DNA of 64,000 bases from Centrapalus pauciflorus (GCA_020465985.1 JAANYP010004805.1:1-64000), one strand, 5' to 3'; shown: positions 22,413 through 34,697, numbered from the stretch's first letter. The notes: generated by a model from the letters alone, not told the origin. Program-made: numbers and translations.

Positions 22413-23294
22413 AAGGGTGAGCATTGGGCGGTTTGGTTCGGTTTTTGGCCGAAACCAAACCCATACCGAACACTCCGGTTTTTGAAATGGAGAAACCGTT
22501 CGGTTTCGGTTTATTTCATTTTCGGTTTTTTGGTATTCCTATTTGGATTATCGGTTTTTCAGAATATACCCGTGAGTTTTTTGATTTTTGGTTTTTTCGG
22601 AAACGATTTGATTTTTGGGTTTAAACCTGAAAAATCTTAAACATTTTTTTTACTAAAATTGAGTTTTTGTTTACAAACCTTATGCTTTTCTTTACTAAAG
22701 ATAAATACTATTTGATAAATCATTAAAAAATAATTGCTTTAGTTTGGATTTTTAATCGACCTATGTGTTAGTTTGATACTTTGATTTAATAAAATTGGAT
22801 ATTAAATGTTAATTTAGTTAGTTTGATACTTTAATTTATTAAACTTACCAACTTAGGCTTTGAATTAATTTAAGTAGTTTCATCATGTAGAAATATAATA
22901 ATAATGTTTTATACAAATTAATTAACGTTCTTTACTTCATATATAATTAAAATAAGCATAATTATTAACAATGTCAATTAATTAGTATTATAACATCATA
23001 AATATCAATTATATAAACAATTTAAAAATGTTTCATGTAATATAAGAGTAGGACATAACATTAAATATGAGTGAAAGTAGAAATAACTCAATAAATATAT
23101 AAAATGTTTATAAAAGTTAATTTAATTTAAAAAACCGGTTCGGTTTGGTTTTTTCGGTTCGGTTTTGAGAGGGAATCCGAAACCAAACCATTTACTCTGG
23201 TTTTTTCGGCTTCGGTTTTTTTTTGTTTTCCGGTTTCACGGTTTTCCGGGTTTTTCAGTTTTTTCGATTTTCGGTATGGTTTTTGCTCACCCTT
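22413..23294. mobile_element. 882-bp MITE with 11-bp TIRs and a 10-bp target duplication
   Basis: Termini AAGGGTGAGCA...TGCTCACCCTT are perfectly inverted. Flanking 10-bp duplication ATCACGAATT at 22403-22412 and 23295-23304 is perfect. A 10-bp duplication suggests a Mutator-type transposase acting in trans. Subterminal arms are rich in GGTTCGGTTTTTCGG-type words in inverted orientation; the centre is AT-rich and non-coding. Confidence 0.88.
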
Positions 23295-23616
23295 ATCACG
23301 AATTGAACGATGAATTGAAGACCATCGATATCTCCATCATATTTTTGAATTTGTGTAATTTTTGTTAAATTTAAAAGTGTATCAATTTAATTGATTTAGC
23401 ATTTATTATTTAATTATTAGTTAAAATATTAAATTTAATGAGGTATGCACATTCTCCAAAATACCCTTCCTTGTTTGTTTTGGCAATGCACAAGATGCAT
23501 AAAATTGTCATATTATTTACCCTTTTGCCATTAATTTAATCAATGCAATTTTTTTGATTTAATGGATGGTATATGTTCTTTTGTAACTCGATACACAAAA
23601 GTTCTCAATATTAACC

Positions 23617-23981
<365 letters not shown>

Positions 23982-24099
23982 TTACTACTTATAAAGCATT
24001 TAGCTTTGTACAAGTTACAATGCACCATGTACAAGTTGTTAATGCTAATTCTTGAATTTTAAGACTTACTACTCAAAAAGCTTAATGTACAAATTGTTA

Positions 24100-24659
24100 T
24101 TGCACCGTTGAAGTTTTCAAACAAATTTGAATTGAGCGATGCAGCTCATGGGGAACTGATACGCACGCCTCTTCTGTGTAATGTCTTTGGGAACCCAAAC
24201 GCACGCTTCCTCCTCTTCCTAAACCCTAAAGCCCTTCTGCTTAATATCTTCGATCTTATTTTCATCCATGGAAGCTGAACATTCTCCGAGATGCTGCCTT
24301 CTTCTCCAATCAGCCAGTCTTCTCCCAATCTGAATTTGTTTAATGTCGCCTGATTCCAAACCGTTGTTCCATATCATGGGTTTGAGCAGCTTCACATACT
24401 CGCAGCTACAGAGAGGAACGTGATGGAGAGGTTTGTAGCAGACGATGGTCGCGATTTTTTCACTTCACATACTCGTAGCTACTCCGTCGGCCGGCGATTG
24501 TGAGGACGTATGATACATCATCGTTGAAGGAGATTGGATCTGGTGCTACAGGTAATTCTTATTCATGGCTGCTACATCTCTAACTTTATGCTAGAGCCTA
24601 GAGGTAACTTTATTGTTTTTTGGATCTTCATGTGATATGATGCATTTCTTTTGCTGCAG
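24100..24659. other. Helitron interior, 5' part, unassigned
   Basis: Holds leader-like sequence (AAACCCTAAAGCCC) and splice-like ends but no product I recognise. It may be the upstream part of the captured kinase gene or an additional fragment. Confidence 0.3.
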
Positions 24660-25061
24660 AATTTGAACCACAAAAATATAGTAAATTGGATCCTTAAAGA
24701 CAAAGGCCCATCGTCACGTAATTCTTGAGTAAGTAGATATATTTTGTAATCTTTAATATGTGCACCATTCGTATCAGTTTGAAACAATTTGATTTTGTGG
24801 TGCTCTTTTTAACCTAAGGTATGTGGAGAATGGCTTACTTGCAAACATCATCAAGCCAATTAAATTTGGACCATTTTCTGAATCATTGGTGCCTGTTTAT
24901 ATAGCTCAGGTTTGTTACTGGCCTTAAATTTATCTACTGGTCCAAATCTGGTTAATCTGACTTCAACTTATGAGAAGGTTTTGGAAGGCTTGGTTTATTT
25001 TCATGAACAGGGGGTTATCCATTGGGATATTAAGAATGCAAACATTTTGACTACTAAAGAG
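24660..25061 (+). pseudogene. Captured fragment of a MAP3K-epsilon-type protein kinase (three exons)
   Basis: Three exon pieces separated by introns with recognisable splice junctions. 24660-24728 encodes NLNHKNIV followed by a damaged piece with a small deletion. 24820-24909 encodes the hinge and helix region (YVENGLLANIIKP, FGPFSESLV, YIAQ). 24978-25061 encodes the catalytic loop (VLEGLVYFHEQGVIH then ANILTTKE). These are characteristic of plant MAP3K-epsilon kinases, from memory of the family. The catalytic HRD has become HWD and GANIL has become NANIL. The N-lobe start, activation segment and everything downstream are missing. It is dead as a kinase. Confidence 0.8.
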
Positions 25062-26496
25062 GTATTGTGGATTCATTCTTATAACTTTATCTTTGGTGGA
25101 TCTTTCTCCCAAATTGGACCAATTCATGCTTGCTTTTTGCACTACATTTTATTTATCGACATGTTTGCTCTTCCTCTGTTTTGAAGTCGGTTATGGTTCT
25201 GCTCTGCTTTTTATTTCTTCCATGTCTGCTTCTTTTGCCTGTTTATTATTAATATCCCATATGAAGAGTACAAGTTCAAGCAAAAATCATGGAAGTGGTC
25301 AATAAATCAACAATCAAGCAACAAGATTATAAGGTATATAAATAACACTTAATTTCATCATTTAGTTTGTGTTAGTGAAGTTACGGCCTGGACAAAATGC
25401 CCAGAACCAAAAACGTAAATGCAAACCATAGAAAACCTTAAATTGGTGTTCAAATATTTTTCAAAATCTCATTGTAGACACATGCATGTATTCTTAGAAT
25501 ATTGAAATGTGTATGTATGTAAAAGTGGAGTCCAATTTGTGTTGTTGTGCATATGAAGAAAGGAGTCCGAGACTAACCATCTGTATGTTCTGCATGTTTT
25601 TGTTGGGTCCCAGACTTGGCTTAAAGAATCTTGATTCTTGGTTTTGATTTTTAAATCCATTTGCTGGATCATTGAGTACTTAATTCTCCCTTTGTTCATT
25701 CCAATTTCTGTTTTGGAATATGCATGTTATCACATCTCAGATTCTCAAATTTGTATTGGAGTTCTGTGTTTATTTGATTTTAAATGCAGACATTAGGCGA
25801 TGACTACTAAACAAATGTCATCAATTGTAGAACTCTTGGTGTTTTATCCTTCACACAGAGTTATTCCTAAAAACAAAAAAAAGTAATATGGATTTTCTTC
25901 TTTTCTCTACCCTTTCAATTGTCTTCTTTTTTTATTCATAAAAATTATACGAGTCATTTATAGTTATGGATAAACATATGAATGACACATTAATAGCTAG
26001 GTTTAGTTCAAACCTTTAAATTATCTGCTACTTTTATATCCATATCTGTTTCAATTAGCTTTGGATTGGTTATTTGCAACAAATGACTTTCATAGAGAGT
26101 TTAAAACCCAAAATTGTACTGGTCAATGCTGATTCAAGATCTGCAACTTTGGTGATGCAAGAGTTTTTTTCAATGATACACCTATTGTTATGTGTTGTTA
26201 ACTCGCCCATCATAGTTTTTTTACACGGTCGAATTGCTAAGGGGTTGTTTAGTAGCCAAATATATTGTTTTTTTTCTATTGTTTGTGTCTATTTAAGGGC
26301 AGTTTGGTAGCCACATAAGTTGGAACATATCCTTTAGTTATTGAGACTGATATATGTTTTTGTAATCATGGTTTTATGATATTGAGACTGATACATGTTC
26401 TTTCTATGCTTCTGATTTAAGCGGGTATTTTAATTTTTTAAGAACGCTGCATTACATTTTATGCATGTTATTGTCTCTCAGTTTTGCCTCGCAGAC
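25062..26496. other. Helitron interior, non-coding (intron or spacer)
   Basis: AT-rich with T-rich tracts. No exon-like block recognised; it probably includes intron sequence of the captured genes. Confidence 0.4.
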
Positions 26497-26700
26497 CTGC
26501 AGCAAGGGATGGTCGGTGCTCAACCAATGCCACATGCTACATTGAGGCCTCTCATGCCTCATGCTCAACAAATGCAATATAATCAACAGAAAGGAATTGT
26601 TCCTTTCATGGATGCTTTTGGTTCACATCAACTCAATAATGGTGATCAAATTGCTTCTCATTCAATTTTCAGAGGGACGATAGAAGCAGAACAAGTGGTA
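26497..26700 (+). pseudogene. Captured exon of an unrecognised Gln/Met/Pro-rich protein
   Basis: An open block of about 68 codons bounded by an AG acceptor (CTCGCAG) and a GT donor (AGTGGTAACA). The peptide is rich in Gln, Met, Pro and His (for example MPHAQQMQYNQQ and GSHQLNNGDQ), like a transcription-factor or co-activator linker. Its composition and splice-like edges set it apart from the AT-rich surroundings. I do not recognise the family. Confidence 0.5.
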
Positions 26701-27140
26701 ACACTTTTGTTTTTCTTGATACATTTCTTTATCTTTGTTGTTGGTTACTTTTACACTGAATTTGTTAAGTCTTGTTTTGGCCTGGGGAGTAACAATATGA
26801 AAAATGTTTGGATTGAGTATTTAGGAGTTGAGTTTAGCAAAGCCCTGGAATTTTTGTTGGAGTCACTAGGTACGCCATCGTTTCATTTAAGTTCCACTAC
26901 TTTTTTCAAAACATAACTGAAATCACTATTTTATCTCTTATACCATTGTTGAAAAACTGCATGATAAGCGTTTGAGATCTTTTAGCTGCTTATTTATGTT
27001 TGTGGTATACAAATCTAGCCCCTAGGACCACTATGAGGAAATTGCATCTCATATGGGTTACTACATAAATGCATACCATGCTTGGTAAATTTGTTTGATC
27101 TTGGCATACCATGTATTTTAGCATGTGAGATAGGAGTGAT

Positions 27141-27247
27141 GTGGTTGAAATTGAGACTTGGGTTCAAGGTGTAGGAAGGGTTGGGACAAGACGAGATTGG
27201 ATTCTCAAAGACTATGCCAATGGCGATGTCATTGAAAGGGCTACAAG
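27141..27247 (+). pseudogene. Captured exon of a FatA acyl-ACP thioesterase
   Basis: An exon of about 36 codons encoding DVVEIETWVQGVGRVGTRRD followed by WILKDYANGDVI and ERATR. This is the conserved hot-dog-fold segment of plant plastidial fatty acyl-ACP thioesterases, closest to FatA (GTRRDWIL). An in-frame TGA lies just upstream, probably at or near the exon edge. No other thioesterase exon was seen, so only this fragment was captured or survives. Confidence 0.75.
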
Positions 27248-27793
27248 GTGTATCTCCATTTTTTCTTCTCTCTTTTGTTTCTCCCACTTTTGCTTTATCT
27301 TAGTTGCAGTGTGAACCGAAAGAACCAACCCGGGTCTTGAACCGGAAACCTGCTATGTTTGTTTTGGTTATCAGTTACATAAGTTTATTTGGTTTGGTTA
27401 TTGGTTCAAGAATTTTTCAGAAATTGGTGCAATGTGTTTGTCTTGGTTTTAAGTTTTTCAATATGCAAACATAATTTTGTTGATTTGGTTCATGGTTCAT
27501 GAATTTTTCATAAATTGGTGCAATGTTTAGTCATGCCTGGTTCAAATCAAAACTGAAAGTCAACCTGCAAATTTGTTTCGAACTTAAAGCAACACCTATT
27601 AGGTTTTTTCTAATGATTAAATCAGAAATTAAGCATGTATGTATGGAGTTAACAGTTGAGTTTGGTTTGCTTAATCATAATTTTTTTTTATTTTTTAGTT
27701 AGCTTCAGATGCATATCCTTAGTCGGAACATGTCTTGGTGTAACATGGAGACATGTGAAGGTTGATGGCATTTTCTTTCTTTAATTTATGCAG

Positions 27794-28674
27794 GGGATTT
27801 ATCTCAGAGTGCTGATGTTATCTGCTGCACATGTGTAGGTGTTGGAGATCCTCGGCTGGCCAATTTTAGATTATGTCTGGTTGATTTTTCTCATGTTATC
27901 ATACAGAAATCAAAAACATCTTATGGATATCTCAAAACATAAACAGCCAAGATGCTCCTTTGGTGTTTTCCAATCACTTCTCTTTTCCTAATTAAATTGC
28001 AAATGGCATCATGTTGGTTCACTACTGTAATTACTTCATGATCTTTTCTCATGATTTACACATTTTATATTTATATTATAATGCAGGTGCTTATTGACAA
28101 ATCAACTCTATTTACCAAGACTGAGTGTCTTATACCTCTTGTTCTTGGGGCAATACAGGTACCTAACTACAAATTTTACACAAATGTTGCTTGTAGTGAT
28201 GCTTTGTTTAGTGCTGATGTTTTCTTATGATGTTATTACTACTAGGTGGTTCTTGTTGGCAACCATTATCACCTTGGTCCAGTTATCATGTGCAAGAAAG
28301 CAACTCGTGTTGGGTTAGCTCAGTCTCTATTTGAACGCCTCGTGCTTCTTGGTGTAAAACCAATAAGATTGCAGGTTATGACTCTCAACCACGATGACAT
28401 TTATTTATTTCTTTCAACCTGCGAGCAATGAAATTTCGCTGATATGGACATGAGGGATAAAATTCTGGTTTTAAAAACTAAAATGTCATCTTCTATCATA
28501 ATTATTGCAGGTCCAATATTGTATGCATCCATCCCTTTCAGAGTTTCCTCCAATAGTTTTTTTTATGAAGGTACCCTCCAAATGGCGTGATAATAAATGA
28601 AAGTCAATCGTCTGGCATCGATTTTTCATGGCCTCTGCCAAACCGACGCATGTTCTTTTATGTTCAGGTTAATG
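27794..28674 (+). pseudogene. Captured fragment of UPF1 RNA helicase (four exons)
   Basis: Four exon pieces with introns. 27794-27870: LSQSADVICCTCVG, then GDPRLANF. 28087-28158: VLIDKSTLFTKTECLIPLVL. 28246-28374: VVLVGNHYHLGPVIMCKK, then LAQSLFERLVLLGVKPIRLQ. 28511-28674: VQYCMHPSLSEFPP, a frameshift, then an IDF-WPLPNR-like stretch ending FYVQVNE. They match the helicase core of UPF1, the nonsense-mediated decay ATPase. The motif II DES is DKS, the motif III GDHCQLGP is GNHYHLGP, and QYRMHP is QYCMHP, so the ATPase residues are lost. Flanking UPF1 exons are absent. Confidence 0.85.
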
Positions 28675-29390
28675 AAGGAGATGATAGAAATTAGGAAGTG
28701 ATTTAAACTTCGGGAATAGACTTGGTGGTTGCTGTTGTGTTGCTGCAGAACGTTTGATGGATGCAGACTTAATCAGAAGATTGTAACTTCCCTTCTCCTT
28801 GAATAGCTGCGAGAAATGATGCTTGCAGTACAAAACTCCTTCCAATGCTGCATAGTTCGATGGGGATAATGAGCAGCCTTTGTGGGAGCCTTTCAAACAA
28901 GATTTGTCGTATGCTTGGTTCTCCACAGTTACCTGAATTTAATATCATTATCCATTGCATCTTTAAAAGACAAAACAAGATAGCAAGTTTGTAAAAGTTT
29001 GTAATTTCATAAACATGTTGTAAGATCATTATGTACCTTTTTTTAGCGAATAAACTGTTTTGCCTCAAGTAGCACATCTTTCTTGGGTCTTAGAGAACAT
29101 GCCAGCAGCTTTGCTAGGTGACTTTGTCTACACATAAACAGACTTATAATGCTTTACATATCCAATAATATTTGTTTAAGAAGGACCCAAATCTTACCAG
29201 CATTGGAGATAACTTCTCAGCTGCCAAGGAATGGAAATGACAAGGACAAAGTTAGTGCATAGACATCAAATGTAGATGAGAAAAAACATACGTGATTTGA
29301 ATTTTCTGTTGAAGTTTCTGCTCTCCTTGAAGAGCTGCTTGAATTGAGGCTTGCAGTTGAGCATGCCTTCCATTGATGAGTAATTGCTCA
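28669..29390 (-). pseudogene. Captured fragment of a WLIM-type LIM-domain protein (three exons, antisense)
   Basis: On the minus strand: 29297-29390 encodes the end of the first LIM domain (SSMEGMLNCKPQFKQLFKES). 29039-29128 encodes the linker and start of the second (SPSKAAGMFSKTQER). 28669-28932 encodes the second LIM (ENQAYDKSCLKGSHKGC, ALEGVLYCKHHFSQLFKEKG, SIKRSAAT). This matches plant two-LIM actin-bundling proteins (WLIM). Damage is visible: a zinc-ligand Cys codon has become TGA in the linker exon, and another Cys is Gly (CLKGSH where the family has CFKCSH). It faces the UPF1 piece and abuts it. Confidence 0.82.
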
Positions 29391-30100
29391 GAAAAATGCA
29401 ACTATAAATACTATGTAATTATACATTTAGGTTAATACTATATTTCTGCGGCTTTACTCAAGTAACCATGTGACTTCAGAACTTGTAGAATTACAAACCC
29501 CTTTTGCAAATTGAATTAGAGGTTAATATGTATATTTTACATCTCTTAAACATGAACTCAAATCGATTCATCTTGCTGGTTGGTTTTAAAGTTTTATATT
29601 GTTTGATTTGCGTGTTAGTTCATATTGGTTTTTGGTGCCAATTCAACACAACGATCGATGCATCTTAGTTGGTTCCAAAGTTTTAAATGAATCTCAAAGG
29701 CTAGCTGAGTCAGTACTACAGGAAGCCCAAAAGAAACACAAAGCAAAAGCAAATGTTTAGTAACCAAATATCAATTTTGATATAATGCGCACATTAGCCA
29801 TCATCTTCCTTCATTGGAATTATTGGATAAATTTAAGTTTTTCAAATGAATTTTGTTGTAATTAAATAAAAGTCATGTTAAAGTTATTTGAAATGACTCG
29901 TGGGTAGTTATGTTATCTTTTATAGATGGAAAGATTGTTTTGAATAAAATCATTGATGCCCGACAGGTATTTAGCTGTTGGAAAAAGCTTCTTGGGAATT
30001 TACGTATTGCTAACATGTTCGGTTCTTAACAGTTTTTTCGTCAAATGATGTCTTTTAAAAATGATATTCGATTGAACAAACATCAAATGGATAGATTTTT
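29391..30100. other. Helitron 3' part, non-coding
   Basis: AT-rich; no gene recognised. It leads to the terminal hairpin. Confidence 0.5.
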
Positions 30101-30103
30101 CCG

Positions 30104-30119
30104 CCGCCGCTTTGCGCGG
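30104..30119 (+). other. Helitron 3' terminal hairpin
   Basis: CCGCCGC-TTT-GCGCGG forms a six-pair GC stem with one bulged base, about 8-12 bases before the CTAG terminus. It is the usual Helitron 3' termination structure and the only GC-rich patch nearby. Confidence 0.85.
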
Positions 30120-30131
30120 GTACACCACTAG

Positions 30132-31652
30132 TATATATATATGCATGTCAAGCATGATGGTAGTCAAACTACCCAAATGTTCCCACTATTAAGTATTAAG
30201 CTTTTACCAAAAGGTCTTGACTTCAAGCCGACTTAACTAAGCATTTGGACCGAAGTCGGCAATCTCCTTGCCGTTACTAACACCACCTGAGATATATAAA
30301 TGTGAGGGGTTAGGAACCAAAATTTGCTAAGTCAGTTACTAGATCGATATTGAGTGCACAACATACAACATGTATTAATGTTAAAAATGATCAATGAAAT
30401 GACAAGTGCAATATCTTTTTAATAAACGTGGTGTGGGCATAGCCCAATAAGATGCATAGGTCGCGAGCATAACCCGCTAACCCGCCGTTGCCAGCCGGAC
30501 TAGAACCAAAGTCTGTGCATCTCCAACCGGCTTCCATGTCCGGCCACCTACTCCGTAAGCTTCCGGGAGTAGGAATTTATACGCACAAACACAAATTAAG
30601 GCGTTGAATATAATAATAACCTGGACGTCCAGTGAGGCCAATGAAATGAGCATAGCTCACAATGAGTTAATCAAGTGTAATCATATAAAGCATGAATGAA
30701 TAATCATTAGGTGTATCATGAAAGCCAATGTATGTGACTGGAGGTATCAAATAAGGTATGCTGGCCATAGGCCATGACCAAATAATAAAACTGCCAACTA
30801 GGACAGGATAATAAATCGTCAACCAGTGCAATACATCATATAAGAGGATTATGCCAAATAGATATGCACAATGCCATAAGTAAAATAAAGATGTAATTAT
30901 GTATGCAACACACATATCAATACTAGAACTCACATCACATTAGGCTAAAGATAACCTTTAAGGCTCAATGCGGCCAATAAGCCACTTAACGCCCCGAACC
31001 GATAACTGGCATTCCTTACAGCTCCAAACCTATCAAATAATGATATTCAAAGCATTCATAAGCTTATAGTAGTATATCATAAGGTTTGTAAGTCATTTGA
31101 AGTGTTTAAGCGTTTTCAGTTTAAGTTTCCGAATTCATCGGCACCATTGCGCCTCTATGGAGTTTTATCGACTTATGGGCAACATTTGATGATAATTTAT
31201 ATGTTATATATGTATGGAATGACCCCATGAGGTTATAGTACCATTACAGGGCTTAAAACAAGTGTTTTGGGTGCACAGGGGCTCAACTCGGCGAGTTAAA
31301 GGGGTTACTCGGCGAGTTAACACACTGGAATCGAGTTTTTGTACTACCAGACAATGTACTCGGTGAGTTCATAGAGGAACTCGGCCAGCCCTGCACTCCA
31401 GAACGATGATTTTTTGATGTCCTGCTTGTAGTTCCTTCGTTCCAAACTCATTGTTTGGCATACAAAACCACCATAAAACTTCATTTTATGATATATGTGA
31501 TGCATATAAACATATATGATCATTATTTAACATCCGTAGCACAAGAATTCAATCACTTAAATCATCAATTCTTTGATAAACTCAAGAATCACCAAAACCT
31601 AGTTTCCATTGATTTCTTGTGCTATAATTCCAAAAATTAATCAAATAGATAG
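30132..31652. repeat. Non-coding repeat DNA, probable LTR-retrotransposon fragment
   Basis: No gene. It starts with the residual (TA)n after the Helitron. Bases 31278-31400 contain three ACTCGGCGAGTT-type near-palindromes, a word recalled from lettuce gypsy LTRs. GC-rich words around 30430-30560 (AACCCGCTAACCCGCC, CCAGCCGG) also look like LTR sequence. Element boundaries were not found. Confidence 0.35.
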
Positions 31653-32152
31653 CTATCTGAAACACCCTTCCAACTAAAATAGATTTTTTACGAACAATTA
31701 ACAATAATTATCAGAAGGTACTCGCGGAAATGTGGTCAAATTTAAATTTTCAATATTCAAAAGCCATCAACATGATACTACCCACTTTGTCACATAATAA
31801 TGAGCAAAGTGTGGCGTATCATGGATCGAAACAGATGTGGTTACAAATGTTAAACATCCAGATGATCTAACCATGCATGAAAGGTAAGTTCATTCTCGAG
31901 CATATACCAAAACGGGAGTCCACTAAATCCCCACCCCAAAGCTTTATCAAAGATATACGAACACAATGGAGCCGCTAGTCAAGGTCCAATCCACTACCAA
32001 GATGGTCAAGTTTGATGCTTTCCTTTACCTGAAAGGGTTTAATAACTAAAAGGGGTCAACAAAGTTGAGTGAGTTGCTAGATTAAATGGAATACATAATA
32101 TATATGCATGCAATGATAACGATGAGTATGTCCAATAACCAAGATGATCAAG

Positions 32153-32357
32153 TGCTCAATTTAGGCTTAGAGCTGGCCCAACATTATTGCTCAATTTAGG
32201 CTTAGAGCTAGCCCAACATATTGCTCAATTTAGACTTAGAGCTAGTCCAACGTCTTGCTCAATTTAGACTTAGAGCTAGTCCAACATTATTGCTCAATTT
32301 AGACTTAGAGCTAGTCCAACATGTTGCTCAATTTAGACTTAGAGCTAGTCCAACATT
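32153..32357. repeat. Tandem repeat, about 41 bp x 5-6
   Basis: Unit: TGCTCAATTTAGACTTAGAG followed by CTAGTCCAACAT and two to five variable bases. The first two copies have GGCTTAGAGCT-GCCC variants. It lies immediately before the 144-bp array. Confidence 0.93.
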
Positions 32358-32402
32358 TCCATGGATATCCAGGTGAGGTCATTTGAGAGCATATCAAGCA
32401 TG

Positions 32403-33250
32403 GTGAGGTCCAACGTGCCTCACACAAGCCCAAATAAATCATTTACAGAAGGAATGAAAGCAAGTATGTAACAACTATCAACATGTCAACAGTTAGCTCC
32501 ACAAGGTATTGAACGAGGTATAGCTCCACAAAGCACCTCAAGTATAGTGAGGTCCAATGTGCCTCACATAAGCCCAAACAAATCTTTCTTAGAAGAAAAG
32601 AAATCAAGTATGCAACAATTATCAATATGTCAACACATAGCTCCTCAAGGTATTCAACAGGGTATAGTTTAACAAAGCATATCAAGTATAGTGAGGTCCA
32701 ACGGGCCTCACATAAGCCCCAGATAAATCATTCATAGAAGTAATGAAAGCAAATATACACAACTATTAATATGTCAACAAATGGCTCCACAAAGTATTCC
32801 ACGAGTCATATCTCTTCAAAGCATATCGAGTATGGTGAGGTCCAAGGTGCCTCACGTATGCCCAAATAAAGCATTCTTAAAAGAAATGAAGGCAATTACG
32901 CAACACTATCAGTGCATTAACAAATAACTCCACAGAGTGTCCAGTGATGTATAGTTCTACAAAGCATATCTAGCATGGTGAGGTCCAACGTGCTTCACAT
33001 ATGGCCAAATAATCATACATGTGATAATTGAGGGTACATATGCATCTTCTATCACAATATCAACAATTAACTCAACTCTAGGTGATATCAAATGAAAGCA
33101 TATCAAGTGTGGTGAGGTCCAAGGTGCCTCACATATGTCCAATGAATCAACATGTAAGAACTGAGAGCAAATAGACTACTATTATCAATGTATCAACAAT
33201 TAGCTCAACAACATGTTCAATGAGGCAAAACAATAATGTACATGAACATT
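32403..33250. repeat. Tandem repeat, about 144 bp x 6
   Basis: Units start with GTGAGGTCCAA-GTGCCTCAC at 32403, 32547, 32691, 32835, 32978 and 33112, spacings 144, 144, 144, 143 and 134. Each continues with AAGCCCAAATAAATCATT-like, ATGTCAACA-like and AGCTCCACAA-like blocks and closes with GCATATCAAGTATG. Divergence between copies is moderate and increases to the right. Confidence 0.93.
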
Positions 33251-34690
33251 ATGTAACACTAATGATAGAACTCAAAGTGATCGGTTTATAGGATTCCCAA
33301 GCCTTCCAACGAAGTCACATTAGCCCCAAGAATGGCTAAAGCTTGCAATCAAGCTCCTTTCGACTCGATTCACCTAAAAGCATTCATAACGCGCACCCGT
33401 AAGCCCCCGAACACAATATAAGTCCCTAAGAGTGGCCTAATAGTATTGGGACATCAAACCAAAAGTACTAAGTCCAAATGAGGCCCTACAAGTTCCGGAA
33501 TGGATCAAAGGCCCTCAAACCCCTTTAAAGACTTAATTTAGAGGCGTAATGAACGTATAAGAACCAAGCATCGACCCCCAACCATGAAAAATCATTTTCT
33601 GGACCAGAAACATGGTCATGGAGCGACCAAGGGGTAGGTCGCGCCGCTACCAACCTCCTGCCCCCTCAGACAGCACCTTAAATGCCCAAAAATGCACCAA
33701 AACACTCCAAAACTCTCGTAAATGCTTCCGACAATTGAAATGGACTTTACCGACCATATAATTAGCATATTAAGGTTCCTTAAACATCTATAAACATATT
33801 ATAGCCATTTCATAACATTCCATGATCCCACGGAGTTCATACGGACTCCGAACGAGTCTGAAAATGACCGAAAACTCAAACCAACGACACCAAGCTCCAA
33901 TTGAGCTTGGATTCAATTCCAACCAATCCCATAGCCATATTAAACATATTTGCACCATGTTTAGACATTCAAATTACATCTAAGCATAAAAACACAATCC
34001 CAAGATGTTTTGGAACTCATTGAGGCATTTCACCGAACACCTGGCGTGCGGTTTAGCCTTAAAACGCCATTTTGAGTTCTTGCACATATTTTGTGTTTTC
34101 CAACTCAAGTAAACACTTTAATAACACAATTAAATACTTTCCAAACACATTATACCATAACATAGCATTTTATTGCTTCATGGAGTTCATACGAACTCCA
34201 AACGGGTTCCAAATGATCAAAACCCGAACTAAGCCTTCAAAACTCCAATTGAGTTCCTACTAGCTTCCATTTAATTACATTTCTATTAATAACATTATTG
34301 GACCATAATATATCATATGAATTATGCAAAAACACTATAAACTCATCTCATCCACCATTAGAGCTCAATGAAGCTCCAATTTGGGTTTTTACTCAAATCA
34401 CCAATCCAACCAACTAAATTACGAATTTATGACTCAAATTAGTTTATGAACCATAAACATTAACCTATACATGATTTTTGAGTCATCTACTAACTCAACT
34501 CAACAATACCCACTTAGGGTTCCATTCTCCATCAATGGAGAAATGGAGAAGATGGAGAAGAGTAGAGATGTTATACCTTCAATGGAGCTTCAATCTTCAC
34601 AAAATCACTAGCCAAAATGATGCCAACTCCAAACCCTAGCTCCACCTCTCTCTTTTCTCTCTTCTTTTCTCCAAAAGATGAAAATGTTGA

Positions 34691-34697
<7 letters not shown>

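Larger units (their letters stand above)
21702..23616. mobile_element. TA-linked element G, copy 1 (with a nested 882-bp MITE)
   Basis: Left terminus GGTTCAATTGAGAACTTTTA then TGCACCGAGGAACC. The right, on the minus strand, has GGTTAATATTGAGAACTTTT then TGTATCGAGT. A second copy lies at 36912-38339. The interior includes (TC)n at 21931-22000, GATGCAT minisatellite words at 22240-22400, and a nested MITE at 22413-23294. The right flank here has lost the TA tract. Confidence 0.75.

Noticed and set aside
22424..23368. Phe/Arg/Gly-rich ORFs of about 66 aa at both ends of the 882-bp MITE
   Set aside because: They arise from the inverted GGTTTTTCGG-rich arms of the MITE.
32153..33250. CRISPR-like array
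   Set aside because: Units are head-to-tail copies including the 'spacers', in a plant genome with no cas genes; it is an ordinary tandem repeat.
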